Below are positions 5,897 through 6,497 of a stretch of DNA of 6,497 bases, in pieces. Position numbers and translations under genes: made by a program. The notes beneath the pieces were generated by a model that ran no database searches, had not been told where the DNA came from, and saw nothing but the letters and a program-made list of their open reading frames with translations. Location: contig JAQGKC010000407.1 of NCBI GenBank assembly GCA_028290305.1, positions 1 through 6,497 of the forward strand, read 5' to 3'. The DNA comes from Bradyrhizobium sp. (GTDB taxonomy: Bacteria > Pseudomonadota > Alphaproteobacteria > Rhizobiales > Xanthobacteraceae). Within the stretch, counting starts at the first letter, position 1; each line of letters starts with the position of its first letter.

Positions 5897-5959
5897 ATGA
5901 CGAGTCCGAGTCCCAAGAGGCTTCGTGCGCCGAGCCGCGGCCCGCGTTTCTCGCAGTGA
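5897..5959 (+). other. 20-codon ORF overlapping the next start (possible leader)
   Basis: ATG 5897 opens a basic 20-aa reading frame (MTSPSPKRLRAPSRGPRFSQ) whose TGA overlaps the GTG of the phosphatidyltransferase as GTGA (5956-5959). Stop-start overlaps like this often couple translation, and the next gene has no visible Shine-Dalgarno of its own. No good ribosome binding site precedes ATG 5897 either, so this may be coincidence. Confidence 0.2.
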
Positions 5960-6497
5960 CCTCGCTGACTTTCTTGAAACCTCTGCTCCGAAAGGCGTTG
6001 CGGCCCGCCGCGGCCCGTCTCTATGAAGCGGGCGTGACAGCCAATCAAGTCACGCTGACATCCCTCGTCGGCTCGGTGCTGGTGGGCGCATTCCTTTGCC
6101 GCTTTGCTGCCCATTCTCCGTTGTTCGCAATACTGCCGGCCTGGCTTGCCGCGCGCACCGCGTTCGCGGCCATCGACGGAACGCTCGCCATCGAGTTCGG
6201 ACAAAAGAGCCGCCTCGGCGGCATCTTGAACGAAGCAGGCGATCTCGTTTCGGACGTCGCTCTCTTCTTACCGCTCGCGTTTGTTCCTCCGTTCTCGGGC
6301 GCCTCGGTCGCGTTGGTCGTCTGCTTCGCGGCCATGTCCGAGTTTGTCGGCATGGCAGGGGCGATGCTGAACGGCCCCCGCCGGCTGGAAGGTCCACTTG
6401 GCAAGGCCGACCGATCGATTGTGCTCGCACTTGTCGCGATAGTGATCACCGCCTGCGGCCGGCTTCCTGAAGGCGCGTGGCTCTTCGTGCCAGCGCT
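5956..6497 (+). CDS. CDP-alcohol phosphatidyltransferase family protein, 3' end beyond window
   Basis: The first 180 codons of an integral membrane enzyme of the CDP-alcohol phosphatidyltransferase family, which joins a CDP-activated lipid or alcohol to an acceptor alcohol in phospholipid synthesis. The family pattern is DGx2ARx8Gx3Dx3D. Here it reads D74-G75-T-L-A78-I79, eight residues, G88, three residues, N92, three residues, D96. Arg is replaced by Ile79 and the second Asp by Asn92. Asn there (LNELGDVVSD in relatives) is, as I recall, normal for the subfamily that lies beside plsC- and cdsA-like genes; Ile79 is not. Several membrane segments are visible (about 34-50, 57-73, 98-110, 114-130, 150-165). 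The start GTG 5956 fits the family N-terminus (TFLKPLLRKALRP, then GVTANQVTL). The frame is open upstream into ada, but no other start codon lies between 5872 and 5956. It is 83 bases from the ada stop, on the same strand, with no terminator seen between. Confidence 0.82.
   Translation, partial: MTSLTFLKPLLRKALRPAAARLYEAGVTANQVTLTSLVGSVLVGAFLCRFAAHSPLFAILPAWLAARTAFAAIDGTLAIEFGQKSRLGGILNEAGDLVSDVALFLPLAFVPPFSGASVALVVCFAAMSEFVGMAGAMLNGPRRLEGPLGKADRSIVLALVAIVITACGRLPEGAWLFVPA

Noticed and set aside
5677..6204. 175-codon minus-strand ORF
   Set aside because: Antisense to the end of ada and to the phosphatidyltransferase, whose plus-strand reading is clear.
1..6497. CRISPR array, tRNA, rRNA or intact insertion sequence
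   Set aside because: No regularly spaced repeats, no cloverleaf-like segment and no transposase or terminal inverted repeats were seen on either strand.

Overview
The window is GC-rich DNA of alphaproteobacterial type. Codon bias, the DUF932 and DUF3363 remnants and the phospholipid-type gene at the right edge all suggest Hyphomicrobiales, for example a Bradyrhizobium, Afipia or Rhodopseudomonas relative. This placement rests on remembered family resemblance, not on a search.

Left third (about 1-1900): debris of a plasmid or integrative conjugative element. It holds a DUF932 gene missing its 5' part (87-626), strong hairpins (631-763), and a stretch with no recognisable gene (781-1199). Next come the first 28 codons of what was probably a helix-turn-helix/membrane protein (1200-1286) and a frameshifted remnant of its membrane part (1283-1547). 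That remnant is fused in frame to the last ~110 residues of a VirD2-like DUF3363 relaxase (1548-1883). No intact transfer gene is present. At least three deletion joints can be inferred.

Middle (about 1900-4780): an unrecognised ORF of 134 aa (2085-2489), an intact SnoaL-like ester cyclase (2812-3264) with a hairpin terminator, an intact TagD-like cytidylyltransferase (3462-3926), and a decayed TMEM175/DUF1211 channel gene (4049-4668). The channel remnant has lost its FSD signature and carries four frameshifts. A 26-bp sequence, 24/26 identical between copies, lies upstream of the cyclase (2705-2730) and upstream of ada (4701-4726). It is the most interesting unexplained signal here.

Right third (4781-6497): a full-length Ada protein (methylation-damage sensor, AraC-type activator and O6-methylguanine-DNA methyltransferase). 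It is followed on the same strand by a CDP-alcohol phosphatidyltransferase gene that runs off the window. The latter has an unusual Ile in its catalytic signature.

The intact genes do not form one obvious pathway. The cytidylyltransferase makes CDP-linked alcohols and the phosphatidyltransferase family uses CDP-linked substrates, but they are 2 kb apart in separate units, so a link is only a possibility. I see no convincing new defence or mobile system. The window looks like an accessory island edge in decay, next to maintained chromosomal-type genes.
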